Shown here piece by piece: positions 11,540-23,844 of a stretch of DNA of 64,000 nt. A program made the translations under genes and the position numbers. This DNA comes from Combretum micranthum (lineage: Eukaryota; Streptophyta; Magnoliopsida; Myrtales; Combretaceae), in contig JAMXBD010000819.1 in assembly GCA_024138025.1 (NCBI GenBank), forward strand, positions 372,001-436,000. Direction: 5' to 3'. Position 1 is the stretch's first letter; every line of letters starts with the position of its first letter. A model generated the notes under the pieces. It saw only the letters and a list, made by a program, of their open reading frames with translations, was not told where the DNA came from and made no database searches.

Positions 11540-14298
11540 TGAAATAGCCATAATTTTAATATATATTAATGCATGCTAAATTTGATAATTATATGTGTAT
11601 ATGTATTTGAATGGATTATTGTGTTTGTAATATTGGGTGTGTTATAACGTATGTGATTAAATAATAAGCTATGGTAAATATATCTAGGTTGATAGTTTAT
11701 TCGTGTTAGAAATTATCATGTTAGTGTTAATTGTTATCGTAATGTATTAAATGTGTTGGATTTAAGCTTGTTTTAGGCCTAAATAAAATCCTAAACTTAG
11801 CAGATTTTTTTTAGCCCTCTCAAGCCAAACTTAAGTCCAAATCTAAGCCCAAATAAGGCCAAGCCTTCCCCAAATCTATCCTCCCAAAAGTCAACAACAT
11901 TAGGATAGATATCAAAGTTCATTTGCACCATTAGGCAATCCAAAACAGAACAAAGGAAAAAGAAAATACGTAGCTCAAGAAGGCCAAAAATTTTCAAGAC
12001 CCAAATCAAGTTTTCTTGGACTCAACACACCAAAAATCCTTCCCCAAGTCTTATATATACATTGAGGTAAGTTTATTTGATGTTTGAGATGCTTTATTTC
12101 CCTCTTAATCCATGAAATATGCATGTGTGGTATAATATAAGTAGTTGGTATGCTAAATTCTTGTTGAAATGTTGTAGAGTTGTTAGGAAAGCTTTAGAAT
12201 GCTTGAGTTCTTGTAGATAGGTTGTAGCAGGCTCTCATGTGGTTTGGATTGAAGTGTTGAAGTATGATAAGTATTAGAATTGTTTGAAGTGTGCTAGAGT
12301 TGGTGAGAGTTGATGAAGAAGAGTTTGATTCTTATAGAGTAGTGTTTAAACTTGTTTGATGTTGAGGAGTGGAGATCACTCTTGTTTTATGTTGTTAAAT
12401 GTATAAGAAGTGTTGTATGAAGTTTGCATAAGGTTTAGGACATGTTAAGAGTTCAGGAAAGTTGAATTTTGAAGTTAAAAGTGTTAAAGTTTGAAAAATT
12501 TCGTGTTCAAAATAGGGAAGTATAAAAACTATCAAACACCTGTCAAAACGGCCTCATTTGGAGGGGTGTTTGGAGCAAACGGCCTTGGAAATGGCCCATT
12601 GCCAAGGATATTGTACTCTCGGATAAAAAAATTTCATTTCCCCTGAGTAGAAACGGCCTCTAAAACGGCCCGTTGACAAGGGTGTTGCGGTTTTGGATTT
12701 TTTTTCCCTGTTACAATACTGTTTTGTAAATTAGTCATAACTTTTTCATCTGACCTCCGATTGAGATGATTCAAATTGCGTTGGAAATCTTAAAAAGAGA
12801 TTTAAAAATTTTATGTTTTGAGTTTTTACAAAATAAAAATTTATCAATATCGAATTTTCATGTCTTTCCAGCTACTCTATTCTCCAAATAAAGCTAAAAA
12901 CTTATGTTTGATAGTTAATGTAATTTTATGATTAATTATTGAACTTTTATGATGATTGTATGATATATATAAATCATATTATGACTTGAATGATTTTAAT
13001 AAGACCCTATGATTTCTAAGCTTTAAACTAGTGGATATAAGCTTGGCTTAGGATAGTATTGTCAATATGATTTGATTTATGTGAAACAGAGATAGATACT
13101 CAGTTGGAGACCCTCTTTTGAATTTCGAATCGAATCAGGTACACAATACTTTGATTGATTGTTGCTTAGGATAGGCATATACCAAATTGATTTTAATCGA
13201 AGATTAATAAGAGATATTGAAATTGGTTGTGCTTTACGTTGTTGAATTCGGAACCGGGAAGCAACAACCTTGTCATGATGTAATGGCACAGTAGTTTAGG
13301 CACTAGCCCAATTCTTTATCATGATGCAATGACTCAACTCCATGATGCAATGGTTCACCATGATGCAATGGTGATTTCTTTTATTGGCTTAGTGGGTAGC
13401 TAATAGGGTTAACTGTAGCGGTATATCCTATATTGAGACTCAGAAGGAAATAATATGTTTTAGTTCACGGGTATAGGACCGTTGAACTAATTGATGTTAT
13501 AGACCAGGATAAATGGAGTGTATAAAGGAGTGTGAATCCTAAATGATGCTATTATAATATTTTTTTATTAGATATAGGAGATATAGATATCCGTTTTATC
13601 TATATCAACCCCCTGAGCAGCTGCTGTTACTCAGGACCCCCAGAATTCCCAAGCTTGAATCGGAGTTTGAATACTTCAGTGTTGTTCTATTCACTTAACT
13701 AAAAGATAATGAAGTTGTGATGATTTATTGCATTGTATTTAGTTAAGTGAGCATTGCATATGTATTTGTTTGTATTATTGTGTACTATGCCTTTGGCTCA
13801 TGCTGCTATCTTGCAGGTGACTTTGATGACGAGCCCCACGACGATATGGGTTATGGAACTAACTGAGAGGATTCTATGGATGATTAGGAGAGAGAGACCT
13901 AGTATATGCTTAGGATTCCTTTTGATGTAAAATTTTGTGAAGTGTTTAGGCTTATTTGTTAAGCCTTGAAATGTAATTTGTGTTGAATTGTATTTGTAAT
14001 ATAGTTGGGTTGTAAGTAGGATTTTTATGTTTATATGATCCTTGGGAAGTTGTAATGTATAAATATATTATGTATGACTTATATATAGTTAATGACCCAC
14101 TATCTATGTAGTGGTAATGTTTCTAATTCAAAGCATATGAATGTTATATCTATTTTAAACAGGTAGCAACTACAAACATCTCTTTTTAAGACGATCTTAC
14201 GTATAATACTTGAATATTGTTCCTAATATTTGGGTATTATGCGTATTCGGGAGATTTGACACACTTAATAATTGGGTTAAGTGGGCCGGGTCTTTATA
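11540..14298 (+). mobile_element. Solo LTR of a Tekay/Del-like gypsy element
   Basis: This 2,759-bp segment starts TGAAATAGCCATAATTT, like the LTR of the full element at 38092-49341 (minus strand TGTAATAGCCATGAATTTC). It ends GTGGGCCGGGTCTTTATA, like that LTR's CCGGGGCCTTACA. It is flanked by perfect 5-bp duplications AGTTC at 11535-11539 and 14299-14303. The homologous place in copy 2 (near 26745-26760) is an uninterrupted empty site. No internal sequence remains, so it is a recombined solo LTR. It includes a block of repeated AAACGGCC motifs (12545-12690) and the family-typical CACCATGATGCAATGG repeats near 13320-13370. Confidence 0.9.
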
Positions 14299-14954
14299 AG
14301 TTCAATGATTCATTTGTCGTATAGTTTTTTTAACCTTTTGTATGAATTTTCGATTATGGATATATTTGATCATTGGTGGTAACATAAGATTTAAAATTTT
14401 ATCAATGTGTTTTTGATAATATTGCTATCCCTAATTATGATGACAAAATATCAATAGTATTGAAAAGTTAGCATTGGAAGTTTTACAGTACTGTTTGATA
14501 GTAGGAAAAAATGGAATTAATATGTTCTCAATTATGAAATTGAATCCACTTTTTTAAATTGTACTTTTTTCCACTGATTATAATTTTACAAGTTGTGTCA
14601 TACTTTATTATTTAGTTTGATGATATGTTTAATTTTCTTTTTATTTTATACACATGCATCACTAGAATATCTATTAATATTATTGAAGTGACTTATTTGA
14701 CCTATCTATATGTGTGCTTTATCATTGAGGCTCTAAAAAAATATATGATTTAATTTAGTAAATATAGGACTTAGGAGAAGTTACTTCAAAACTACAACAC
14801 CGACGATACAACGTGACTTGATTAGTGTTACGTTCCGTTAACGAGACCGTCTAATTAATCATATGGCTATTAAAATAAATATATTAATTAATTTTTTAAT
14901 TATTGGTATATTAATTATTTTATATGTAAATATATTTTTCATACGTTGTTATAG

Positions 14955-15140
14955 ATGTGTGCTTATTCTCATTTCTTTGAGTCGAAGAGAAAGGACTTTA
15001 GTCTATCTGAAAATCCAAACGGTTTGAATATTGTAATCATAATGGGAGCATATATCTATCGTGAAATGTTAAAAAAAGTCGGTTTTGAAGAAATTTTTAG
15101 TTATATGGATGGATGTATTCTATTAATATCTAAATTATGA
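14955..15140 (+). other. Short open frame conserved in both duplication copies, function unknown
   Basis: A 61-codon frame (MCAYSHFFESKRKDFSLSEN... to ...DGCILLISKL) that I do not recognise. Copy 2 at about 28270-28455 keeps recognisable sequence (CAYARFFDLKRGDISLSKN) but has stops and a frameshift. The copy-1 frame is therefore the better preserved of the pair. A TTATAG acceptor-like site directly precedes its ATG, so it could be a terminal exon of a lost gene rather than an independent gene. No domain, signal peptide or membrane segment is evident. Confidence 0.3.
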
Positions 15141-16054
15141 AAAAAAAAACTCCAAACATATTTATAAGAAAATTAATAGTCACACTAACAATTCTATCAT
15201 ATTTTTAACATTTGACCGTTACAATTTAATATTGGAATTATTGTACTAAGGATTTCAATGATTAGATATTCAAACAGCAGCCCATACCTTATTGCATGTT
15301 TTAATATTGATATAACCGATAAGATTGTGCCAAAGTATATTTTATGTTGAAAAATAGGTCAAATCAGATGCGTAATTTGAATTCTGGTGGACATTGCAAA
15401 GCCCTAATATGCGGAAATTTCTAGTCAGCAATCAACTACGATGGGATCGAATCTTTCTCTTTCTTTTTCCTTCTTCTTCTTCATGTCATATTTTTTTTTT
15501 TTTTTTTCCAATTGATATTTGTAAAGAAAGATTATAGGGTTAGAAACCAAAAAGGAAAGGGAAAAATTTATCCAAGTTTCAAAGAAAATTGTTCTCCTCT
15601 ATAAGAACGTATGAAAAATATAAAACATAATATATATCACACTGCATGCATATTGTTGGGAAGAGGTGTTTATCTTTTCTATGTTACCAAATTTTGCTTA
15701 GTCTGGCCTTCAGATAAGACAAATTAAGTCTTTTATATTGATTAATCTAAATGGATTATCGATTTTAGTACTCTAAACCATTTGCCCCTCTTACCATTTC
15801 TTTTCGGGCTCGTTTAAAAGTTCAATCGTACAAATTCATGCAGAGTTCTTTTTCATTTTTTTTCCTTCCTCATTTAAATTCAACAAACACCATTATTTTA
15901 CTTCCTCATACAAACACTAGTTATATTAATTAGTACTAAGTGCTAGGCAAGAATTATCAACTGCCTCTATCTGATTGTTCTTGTTGACTTTAGGCACACC
16001 ATCAATCATGCCATTTTTGGCTGTATAGATTCTCCTACATTTTATTATCAATAT

Positions 16055-19000
16055 TGACATATCCCAAAATTTCACCAACTTAAATTAAAAATATAATAAT
16101 TGAATAGAATAATAGGAAATTGGTTTTGAATTTGAATTTAAATTTAATTTAGAAATTAAACTTAGATAGTTTAATTGAGTAAAATAAGTAAATAGATTAA
16201 TTAAAATTTGAGATTTCAAATGTCCTTTCAATTTGTTTGTTTGCTTTAACTATCTATCCCAAGAAATCATATTGCATCATCATCTTTTCCAATTTTCAAT
16301 TTAAACTCCTTTTTCTTCCATTTTCGAATCCTTAAACCCCTGAATATGCTATTTAAATGTTTAGTGGATTCCTAAACCCCTAAACTTTAGTCTAAATTCT
16401 AAATTCCTTAATCTCTATAAATTTTGAATTCATCTCATTGTTTAAAAATATCATATTTTATGTCTAGACCCAAATTAAAAATCAATTTCTTGTAAATTAA
16501 ATTCCTAAATTAGATTTTTAGTACAAGTTATTAATTTCTATTATATAGATTATTTTCATAGCCTAATATAATTATCTGAAAAGTTTAGACCTAAAACCCC
16601 TACTCAAAAATATCTTTAATCCTTATCATTTTCTTTCATTTTTCCTTTTCTTTATTGCATTCCTTTCTTTTCTTTTCCTCCTTTCTGTTCTTTCCTTTTT
16701 TGGTTCCCTTTCTTCCTCTTTTTCTTTTCTTGTCTTCTCTTTTCTTTCTCAAATTTCAACTCCAAATCTCAAATTCAATGAGATCATAGGAGAAATTGAA
16801 GATGTAAAACAAGAATGAAGTATGAATATATGTATGTAGAAGCTATATCAACTAGGAAGAAGCAGTAGTAGTAATAAAGATCAAGTTATTCAAGTTTTCT
16901 AAACATGTAAATTGAGTTATTTTCTTTAATTGATTGTTGTGAATGCATGAAAATGTTGAATTAGAGTTAGATGTATGTAGAATTTATGTTATTATTGATA
17001 AAAAAGTGTCATATAAACTTAAAAGCTAAAACCTAGATATGTATATGTATGTGTAAACTAAGTGTTTGATGAAATGATTTAAGAAAATATGATGAGTGAT
17101 ATGTATGAAAGTGTTATATAATCTTGAATACAAGTTTGTGTGATGATGATATGTAGAATTAAGATGTAAAAGTGGTAGATAAATAGGTTAAATTTTGAAG
17201 AAATAAACAAGGAAAAACCTAGAAAACTAATGTAGGGCAACAATCACGGGCATGATGATCTAACCCATAATGAACTCTGTTTTACAAATTTTAGACCATC
17301 ATCGGCGTGATCAGGGGCGTAACTCCTCTGATCTCTTTACTTCCCTTGATCACAAGCATAATGAATCCTGTGACGACCATCACCCTCCTCCATCATGGGC
17401 ATGATGAAGGATGTGATCAGCTCCCTACATGAAAAAAAAAAGACAAAAAAAATACATGAATGAAATAAATAATAAATAATATATCTATGTGTGTTAGAGC
17501 TTGTTGTTTTTAGAAATTATTAAATAAATATGATTTGATAAATATGTGCATATATGTATATTGCATTAACCACAAGTGTTTAAAATGAATTTGGTTTAAA
17601 AGATCTAAAATAGACATAGTTACATTTATTAAGGTTCTATAGAATATAGGACATTATCTTAGTGGAATAATTGAATATGACTTAGTTATTGGATTAATTG
17701 ATTAAGTTTAATCAATTTGGCTAAGTTAAGTAATATAGAGTTAACTTATAATTTGCTTAAATATATTGGCAAAAAATAATAATTAGCTTAAATATAATTG
17801 TAATATGTAAGATTAAGCTTTAATTAATATAAGGAGTATGTTGTTTCAAATGTATGTTTGCTAAGAAAAAAAAAAAAAGAACTTTTCATAAATTGGTAAT
17901 TTATTTAAATACTTATATGACTGATAAGGAATAATGATATTTTTATAATAAATGATTAGTAAGCAAAGAAAAAGAAATAATTTGATAGACAATGGAGAAC
18001 TGTTCGTATCTTGGCATGGTGATTATCGTAGCCATAATAGGGTTTCTAATTAGTGTCTGATTAAATAGGTTATTAATATAAGTGTGATGTAAGTTAATAA
18101 TAATTTAATTACTTATATGAATGTATTTCATGATCAGATATATGGATAGCTGATATATCCTCTGATCTTGTTTGGATTATGAAAGTTATATAAAGTACAT
18201 AGTGACATGCTTTTTATTGGTTTAGTGTAAGCATACATCCTAAATGAACTAAAACTTAAAGACAGCTTAATAATTGTTTGATGCTTGTGCTTGTGTCGTT
18301 GAATCTGGTTTGGAAAATGATAACCTTGCTAAGCAATGCCTACACAGTAGTTAGGTGCTTAAGCCACCCTCTGATCATGATGCAACGATAATTCATAGGT
18401 GGCTTGATGGGCAGCTGATAGGGCAAATAATATCGGCGTAAAACTTCTTAAGCTTGGAAGGAAGTAATATAGTTTAGTTCACATTTATGACACCGGTTGA
18501 ACTCAATGATGTTATAGACTAAAATAAGTAAAGATGTGTAACAACTATGAACCCTAGAGGAAGTTATTTTCCTTTTTTGGTATATCATATAGGAGATATA
18601 GGTATTCAGATTGCCTATATCAACCCCATGAGCAGTTGCTGCTACTTAAGACCTCCAATTGTCCAGAGGTGTGTTATCAAAGTGTGAGTACTCTGTATTG
18701 ATTTGTTAAACTTTCATTAAAGATAAAATCTATTAATTGTTACATTACATTAGAATAAGCATGTGTGCTATCTCGTGTGTTTGTGTTACTGTTGTACTGG
18801 GTTTTAGCTCATTATTTTCTTTTTTCCAAGTTTTGATTGCTTGCTGATGATTGCCTTGGATGTATGGGACGACTTTAGAAAGATTTGTTGAAGAGTGAAG
18901 CAAGATAGGATCATTGGATTTATTTTCTTTTCTTTTGTATAAGAGCTGGATTTGTTTTTATGAGTTTGAAATTTCTTAAGGGCCTAGTTATGGAGCATGT

Positions 19001-19293
19001 ATTTTGTAATTTTAAGTTTTAAAGCTTTGTTTACCATATCAATTGGTATTATGATGAGATACCTGATGGTATGGTTTTCTTTATGAGAAAGATTATCTAC
19101 TCATAAAAGTAGATTATGAAATGATTTTATCAAAATTTAAATTTATTGTTACTAAATCCAATTGTTTTTAGAATCTAAAATTCACTAGTAGTCGTTTGAC
19201 ATGAGCAGATCTTTTAAGGTAGCCTATGCATATAATACGAGGGTATTGTATGTAGCGACTGGACACGTTTTGATCCTAATTCGGGATGTGACA
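16055..19293 (+). mobile_element. Large solo LTR, gypsy type
   Basis: A 3,239-bp block starts TGACATATCCC and ends GGGATGTGACA, giving matching inverted ends. The flanks are AATAT (16050-16054) and ATTAT (19294-19298), a 5-bp target duplication with one mismatch. Sequence on either side joins up with the uninterrupted copy-2 sequence around 49355-49400. Its 3' half (about 18280-18680) resembles the Tekay/Del LTRs at 13060-13660 and 38700-39200, for example the 'GGAGATATAGGTATTCAGAT...CAACCCCATGAGCAG' region. No internal region is present. Confidence 0.8.
17240..17420. repeat. Cluster of short near-palindromes inside an LTR
   Basis: Repeated motifs of the type ATCACGGGCATGATGAT, ATCATCGGCGTGATCA and ATCATGGGCATGATGAA occur across 180 bp in the solo LTR at 16055-19293. 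A similar cluster sits in the 5' LTR of the second gypsy element at 57520-57700. Confidence 0.65.
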
Positions 19294-19759
19294 ATTATTG
19301 CCACCACCATATAATCTTTTTGGTCTTTGATCCATGCTCAAGTTTGTGAGTATCTAATTCTTTGTCCATGGTTTACTACAAATTCAAGAGCTTCTCATTT
19401 CCTTTTTTAGCAATCCGTAGCACTTCATTGACTTTACTAAAATCTACTCATTAAAATTGTCATATATTAAAGAAGTAGTAGATGGCAGACAGGAATGAAG
19501 ATAATTTGGCAGCATAAGTGAAAAGTCGTATTGGACATAAAGAAATTTGAATGCATTATCAAGGGGCAAAATTGTTGCTGTTATTGATTATCTTTTTATG
19601 GATCTATGAAAAGTCATACAGCTATAGAAATGATATTTATCTACTCTAGATTAGTTTTAAAATTAATAAATGTCAAGAGTAATAATGTACCCAAAATTTT
19701 TACTAGAGGTATGTGTAATGTAGAAGGAATATAGTATAGAAACATACCAAAAGTCATTG

Positions 19760-19905
19760 AAAACCAACTCTCTTAAATTGATGGGTTTTTATGTTATTGT
19801 CCTAAATTGGCAGGTTTTGAAAGGCATTGTTTTGAATTGGTGGGTTTTGAAATTCATTGTCTTAGATTGAGGGGTTTTGACAGTGTCATTTCAAATTCTT
19901 ATGAC
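19760..19905 (+). repeat. About 30-bp minisatellite
   Basis: Four to five diverged units of about 30 bp with the core ATTGATGGGTTTTGAAAG.CATTGTCTT. The same array is present in copy 2 at 49915-50085, so it predates the duplication. Confidence 0.7.
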
Positions 19906-20079
19906 TTTTTTTATTTCTTAAAGGATGATCGAAGTTCCTAATTTTGGTAGGATAATTAAAGTGGCATTTGACTCTTTTTTAATCGATTATGAATTATTGT
20001 ATTTATTAAAAACATTATATATGTATGTATATATATATATATGATACTTGTAAGTAGTGCAATGCAAATAATTTTTATA

Positions 20080-22480
20080 ATGCGTTTTGGATTAAGTAAT
20101 GCTTTTGCCACATTCCAGTCTACTGTGAATAATGTATTGAAGCCATGGTTAAAGAAGTTTGTCATTGTTTTCTTTGATGACATACTTGTATATAATAATT
20201 CCATGGATTTGCACATAGCACATTTGACACAAGTATTTCAAATTTTGTCTTAAAATACTTTCTTTGTTAAGAAGTCATTGTGTACTATTGGGGTGTCTAC
20301 AATTGAATACCTTGGCCATGTGGTATCGAAAGGGGGTAAAAGTCCGAATCTAATTAAAATTGAAGCTATTAGAGCTTGGGAAGTACCCACTTCAATTAAA
20401 TAATTATGAGCATTTTTGGGGTTAAGAGGATACTATAGAAGATTCATTGGAGGCTATGCATCCATAGCTGCACCACATACTGATCTACTTAAAAAAGATC
20501 AGTTTCAATGGTCTAATGAGGCTACTCATGCTTTTGAGGAACTATAGGAAGGCTTGACATCAGCTTCAATTCTTTCTCTTCTAGATTTTACAAAAACATT
20601 TGTTGTAGAAATAGATGGTTCAAGGTTGGGCGAAAGAGCAATATTATTACTAGAAGAGAAACTGATTGCTTATTATAGCAAGAAATTTCGATCTTACATG
20701 CAAAACGATTAGCTTATGTAAGAGAATTGCATGGTTTGGTGGAGGTAGTGCACAAATGTTGTTAATATTTGTTGGAAAATCACTTCATTATTCAACCAAT
20801 CATAGGAGTCTTAAAGAATTACTTACTCAAGTAATTCGGACTCCTGAACAACAAATTTATTTGGTGAAATTGTTGGGATATGATTACTCAATAGTGTATA
20901 AAGCAAGGAAAGATAACCAAGTAGCACAATCACTTTCTAGAAAACATGTGGCAGATTTTTTTGCTCTCTCAATTCCTTCTTTTGACATCATTATTCAATT
21001 GAAAGAAGAGTAAACTACTAATAGTGAATTTTAGAATATTATTAGTAATATACAACAAGGCAAATCACTGAAATGGGAACTGAGATGGCATAATGAACTT
21101 TTGTATTGTGATAGTCGATTGTTTTTTGTTCCCATTTCCAAATTGATTCTAGCTATATTATAGGAACTTGATGGGTCACATGCTGTTGGACTTTTTAAAT
21201 GTTTCAAGACTTATCAAAGGATGGCTTCCCAATTAGTGTGGTCAAGTATGAAGATATCAATTGAACAATTTGTGAATGAATGTATGATTTGCTAACAGGT
21301 CAAATATATGATAAGATCTCCTTAAGGATTATTAAACCCTTTACCTATTCTAGAAGCTATTTGGGAGGACATTAGCATGGATTTTATCACATGCTTACGT
21401 AAATCACAAGGGTTTATTGTGATTTTGGTTTTGGTTTGTAGGTTATTAAAATATTGTCATTTGGAACTTTAGATTCACATTTTGATGCATCAAAAGTAGC
21501 TCAATTATTCATTTCCATAGTGGTGTGCCTACATGAATTTCCAAGATCTATTGTTTTAGATCGACATCTTATATTCATTAGTAGATTTTGGAAGGAACTC
21601 TTTCGATTGAGTGGAACTAACTTGGCAATTTCTAGTGACTATCATCCTCAATCAAATAAATAAACAAAGGTGATTAATAGAGTTATAAAGCAATATTTAT
21701 GCTATTTTGTCATGGACTGCCTAAGGATTAGGTAAAATTTTTACCATAGGTAGAATTTTCTTATAATACTTCGTTCATCAAGGAGTTTGCTTATCTTGTT
21801 TTGAAGTGGGCAAAAAGTCCAACAACTGCTACTTATGTTAGAGGTACTACTTCTTTGGATGCATTGGATGTTGAACTAATGATAAGAGATGAGATTTTAC
21901 AAGTTTTGAAGGCTAACTTATAGAAGCCCAAGATGTGCGATCTTAAGAGATTGGATGTTTCTTTTTGCTTAGGTGACCTAGTGTTTGTACCGTTGTAGCC
22001 ATACAAACAACTTTCTATCGTATAAGGCAATTGCTCCAAGGTAGCAAAACAATACTATGAACCATTTAAGGCTTTCAAATCAAGTGGGTCCACAGCTTAT
22101 GAAATTGATCTTCCTATTTGTTGTAGGATTCATAATGTTTTTCATTGTTCAGTTCTTAAGAAAGCTTAGGGATGTGATGCTTCATCATTGGATTTACCTC
22201 AAGAATCCTACGAGTATCATCCTATTATACAACCACTAGCTATTGTGGGTCTCGCGAGCTATTACCACATGGGAAAAAAGGTGTCTCAACTTTTGGTTCA
22301 GTGGTAAGGATTATAACCAGAGAATGTATCGTGGGAAGACTATGGTACTTTTCGAGCTATCTACCCAAATTTTGGCCTAGAGCATAAGGTCCTTTTTCAA
22401 GAGGAGGAGCCAATTGTTATAAACGAACAAAACAGACATAGAAGACAACCTAAGAGATTAGAAGGTTATATTGTAAAAAC
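20080..22480 (+). pseudogene. Ty3/gypsy chromovirus pol remnant, 5'-truncated
   Basis: Homology starts abruptly inside reverse transcriptase at MRFGLSNAFATFQ. It continues with the catalytic FFDDILVY (about 20170-20193), the YLGHVVSKGG and [15 protein letters not shown] connection region, and RNase H (EIDGS; YSIVYKARKDNQVAQSLSRK at about 20885-20945). Next come the integrase zinc region (HAVGLFKCFKTYQ...C..C), integrase core ([28 protein letters not shown]) and C-terminal domain (IHNVFHCSVLKKA). It ends in a chromodomain-like stretch (SWEDYGTFRAIYPNFGLEHK, about 22330-22390). At least six stops and several frameshifts break it, and 5' LTR, gag, protease and the N-terminal part of RT are missing. 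It lies between the two duplication copies. Lineage is probably Reina/CRM-like, but this is not certain. Confidence 0.85.
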
Positions 22481-22880
22481 ATAGTTAAAGATAGCTTATT
22501 TAGTTAAAGTTGTTATAGATTTGTAACTAACATTAACAAATCTTAACAGTGATAAACAAGATATGTTATGTAAACATACATATAAAAAGAAAAGAAATAC
22601 AGAAAAGGGAATCACATAACCATTTCACTAAACAAGAGCTTTCTCTTGAGGAGTCCTTTGGCTACACATGAATTAGCCATGCGTGTTACCATCTTAGTCA
22701 TTTGCAAGAAAGTAGCAATTATTTAATAGCATCTAAGGAACCCTAGCACAAGAACATAAAGAGAGAGAGTCGAGAATCACTTGGTCAAAGGGAGTGATAG
22801 TGTGAAAAAGATAGCTTTTATACCTAGGGCAAAATTCATGCAATTGGATTGTGCCTTAATAATAAAGGGCTTAACATAGA
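22415..22880 (+). mobile_element. Probable 3' LTR of the chromovirus remnant
   Basis: A purine tract (AAGAGGAGGAGCC, 22400-22411) is followed by TGTTATAAACGAAC at 22415, as expected for a polypurine tract and LTR start. The chromodomain frame runs into this LTR, as in many chromoviruses. No second LTR exists to define the 3' end, so the end given here is only the start of duplication copy 2. Confidence 0.35.
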
Positions 22881-22990
22881 GTATGGTGGATGAATCTCCA
22901 TTTTCAAACTTCAAAATTCGGTAGCAATATTTTATTAGATGAACCATATCAAAATGTTTTATATTAAATCTAGATATAGTACTTTTAATG

Positions 22991-23844
22991 TAGGGATGTA
23001 AACGGGTCGGGTTCGGGTCGGGTCATTTTGTCCAAAACCCGACCCGACCCGAACCCGACCTATTTAATCTATTACATAATTAAATGCATCATTTTATTAT
23101 TTCATTAAATTATTATCATAGTGAGGCATGTTGAGGAGGCCAAAAATTTCAATGGAGTTGATAAAGATCTTAATTTTTATTTAAAAAAAAATTTGAAAAC
23201 GTTAAAGACAGGTAAAAGATTATTAAACATGAAAACTGAATATATAAGGTAAAGTCAGTAACTCAAGATATGTCATTACCTAAAATTATTAGAAGACTTA
23301 CATATATCTATATATTATATATATATATATAATACATCCAACTCATAATAATAATAATAATAATAATAATAAAATGATGACACTACACGACGATCTATAT
23401 ATTCTTGATTTATTTGTCATTATATATATATATATATAATATCTATTTTCTGAGGAAATTAATTTTTACACTTTGTTGTGTTGCATGGGAAAGAAATGAA
23501 TTTTGAAAAAGTGGGAAAGGTTGCACATGGAAATCGATTTTCTCTAGATAATTGGTCAGTGATTATTAATTGTAAATATAATTTATATCCTATCATGTGA
23601 CTCAATACATGAATAACAAAATGATTATATGAAAAGCATCATTCAACTATAAATAAGTAAATTCCTTAAACTAAAATTTTTAATTTTTTTTAATTAAATC
23701 GGATCGGGTTTTCCCAACGGGTTATGAGTACAACCCAAAACCCAACCCTAAACCCTATAGGGTCTGATCCTATAGGGTTTTTAGCGGGACGGGCGGGGCA
23801 GGAGGGCGGGTACCCTATAACGACCTGCCCCGGTTACATCCCTA
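22991..23844. mobile_element. Non-autonomous hAT-type transposon
   Basis: 854 bp with terminal inverted repeats TAGGGATGTAAACGGG / (minus) TAGGGATGTAACCGGGG. The flanking 8-bp direct repeats TTTTAATG (22983-22990) and CTTTAATG (23845-23852) differ at one base. Subterminal regions carry CGGGTCGGGTTCGGGTCGGG and its inverse on the left, and GGGCGGGGCAGGAGGGCGGG on the right. An 8-bp duplication and G/C-rich subterminal repeats are typical of plant hAT MITEs. The interior is AT-rich with no transposase. The element is absent from copy 1 of the duplication. Confidence 0.82.
23346..23372. repeat. (AAT)n microsatellite inside the hAT element
   Basis: About nine ATA/AAT units. A short (TA)n tract follows at about 23421-23440. 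Confidence 0.9.

Larger units (their letters stand above)
8578..19965 (+). repeat. Segmental duplication, copy 1
   Basis: This stretch aligns collinearly and in the same orientation with 22885-50120 once later insertions are set aside. Anchor pairs: 8578 with 22885 ('GGTGGATCAAGCTCC' against 'GGTGGATGAATCTCC'); 9728-10040 with 24574-24880; 10210-10330 with 25390-25500; 10960-11539 with 26180-26752; 14304-14830 with 26753-27290; 14950-15200 with 28268-28520; 15280-15840 with 29070-30075; 15850-16054 with 37930-38086; 19299-19960 with 49380-50120. By eye the copies are clearly related but diverged (many substitutions and small indels), so the event is old. Copy 1 holds solo LTRs at 11540 and 16055. 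Confidence 0.88.

Noticed and set aside
12540..17420. Possible CRISPR-like spaced palindromes
   Set aside because: Units are irregular, lie within plant LTRs, and there are no Cas genes; the sequence is eukaryotic.
23000..23060. Telomere-like GGGTCGGGTT repeats
   Set aside because: They are the subterminal repeats of a hAT-type MITE; no TTTAGGG arrays are present.
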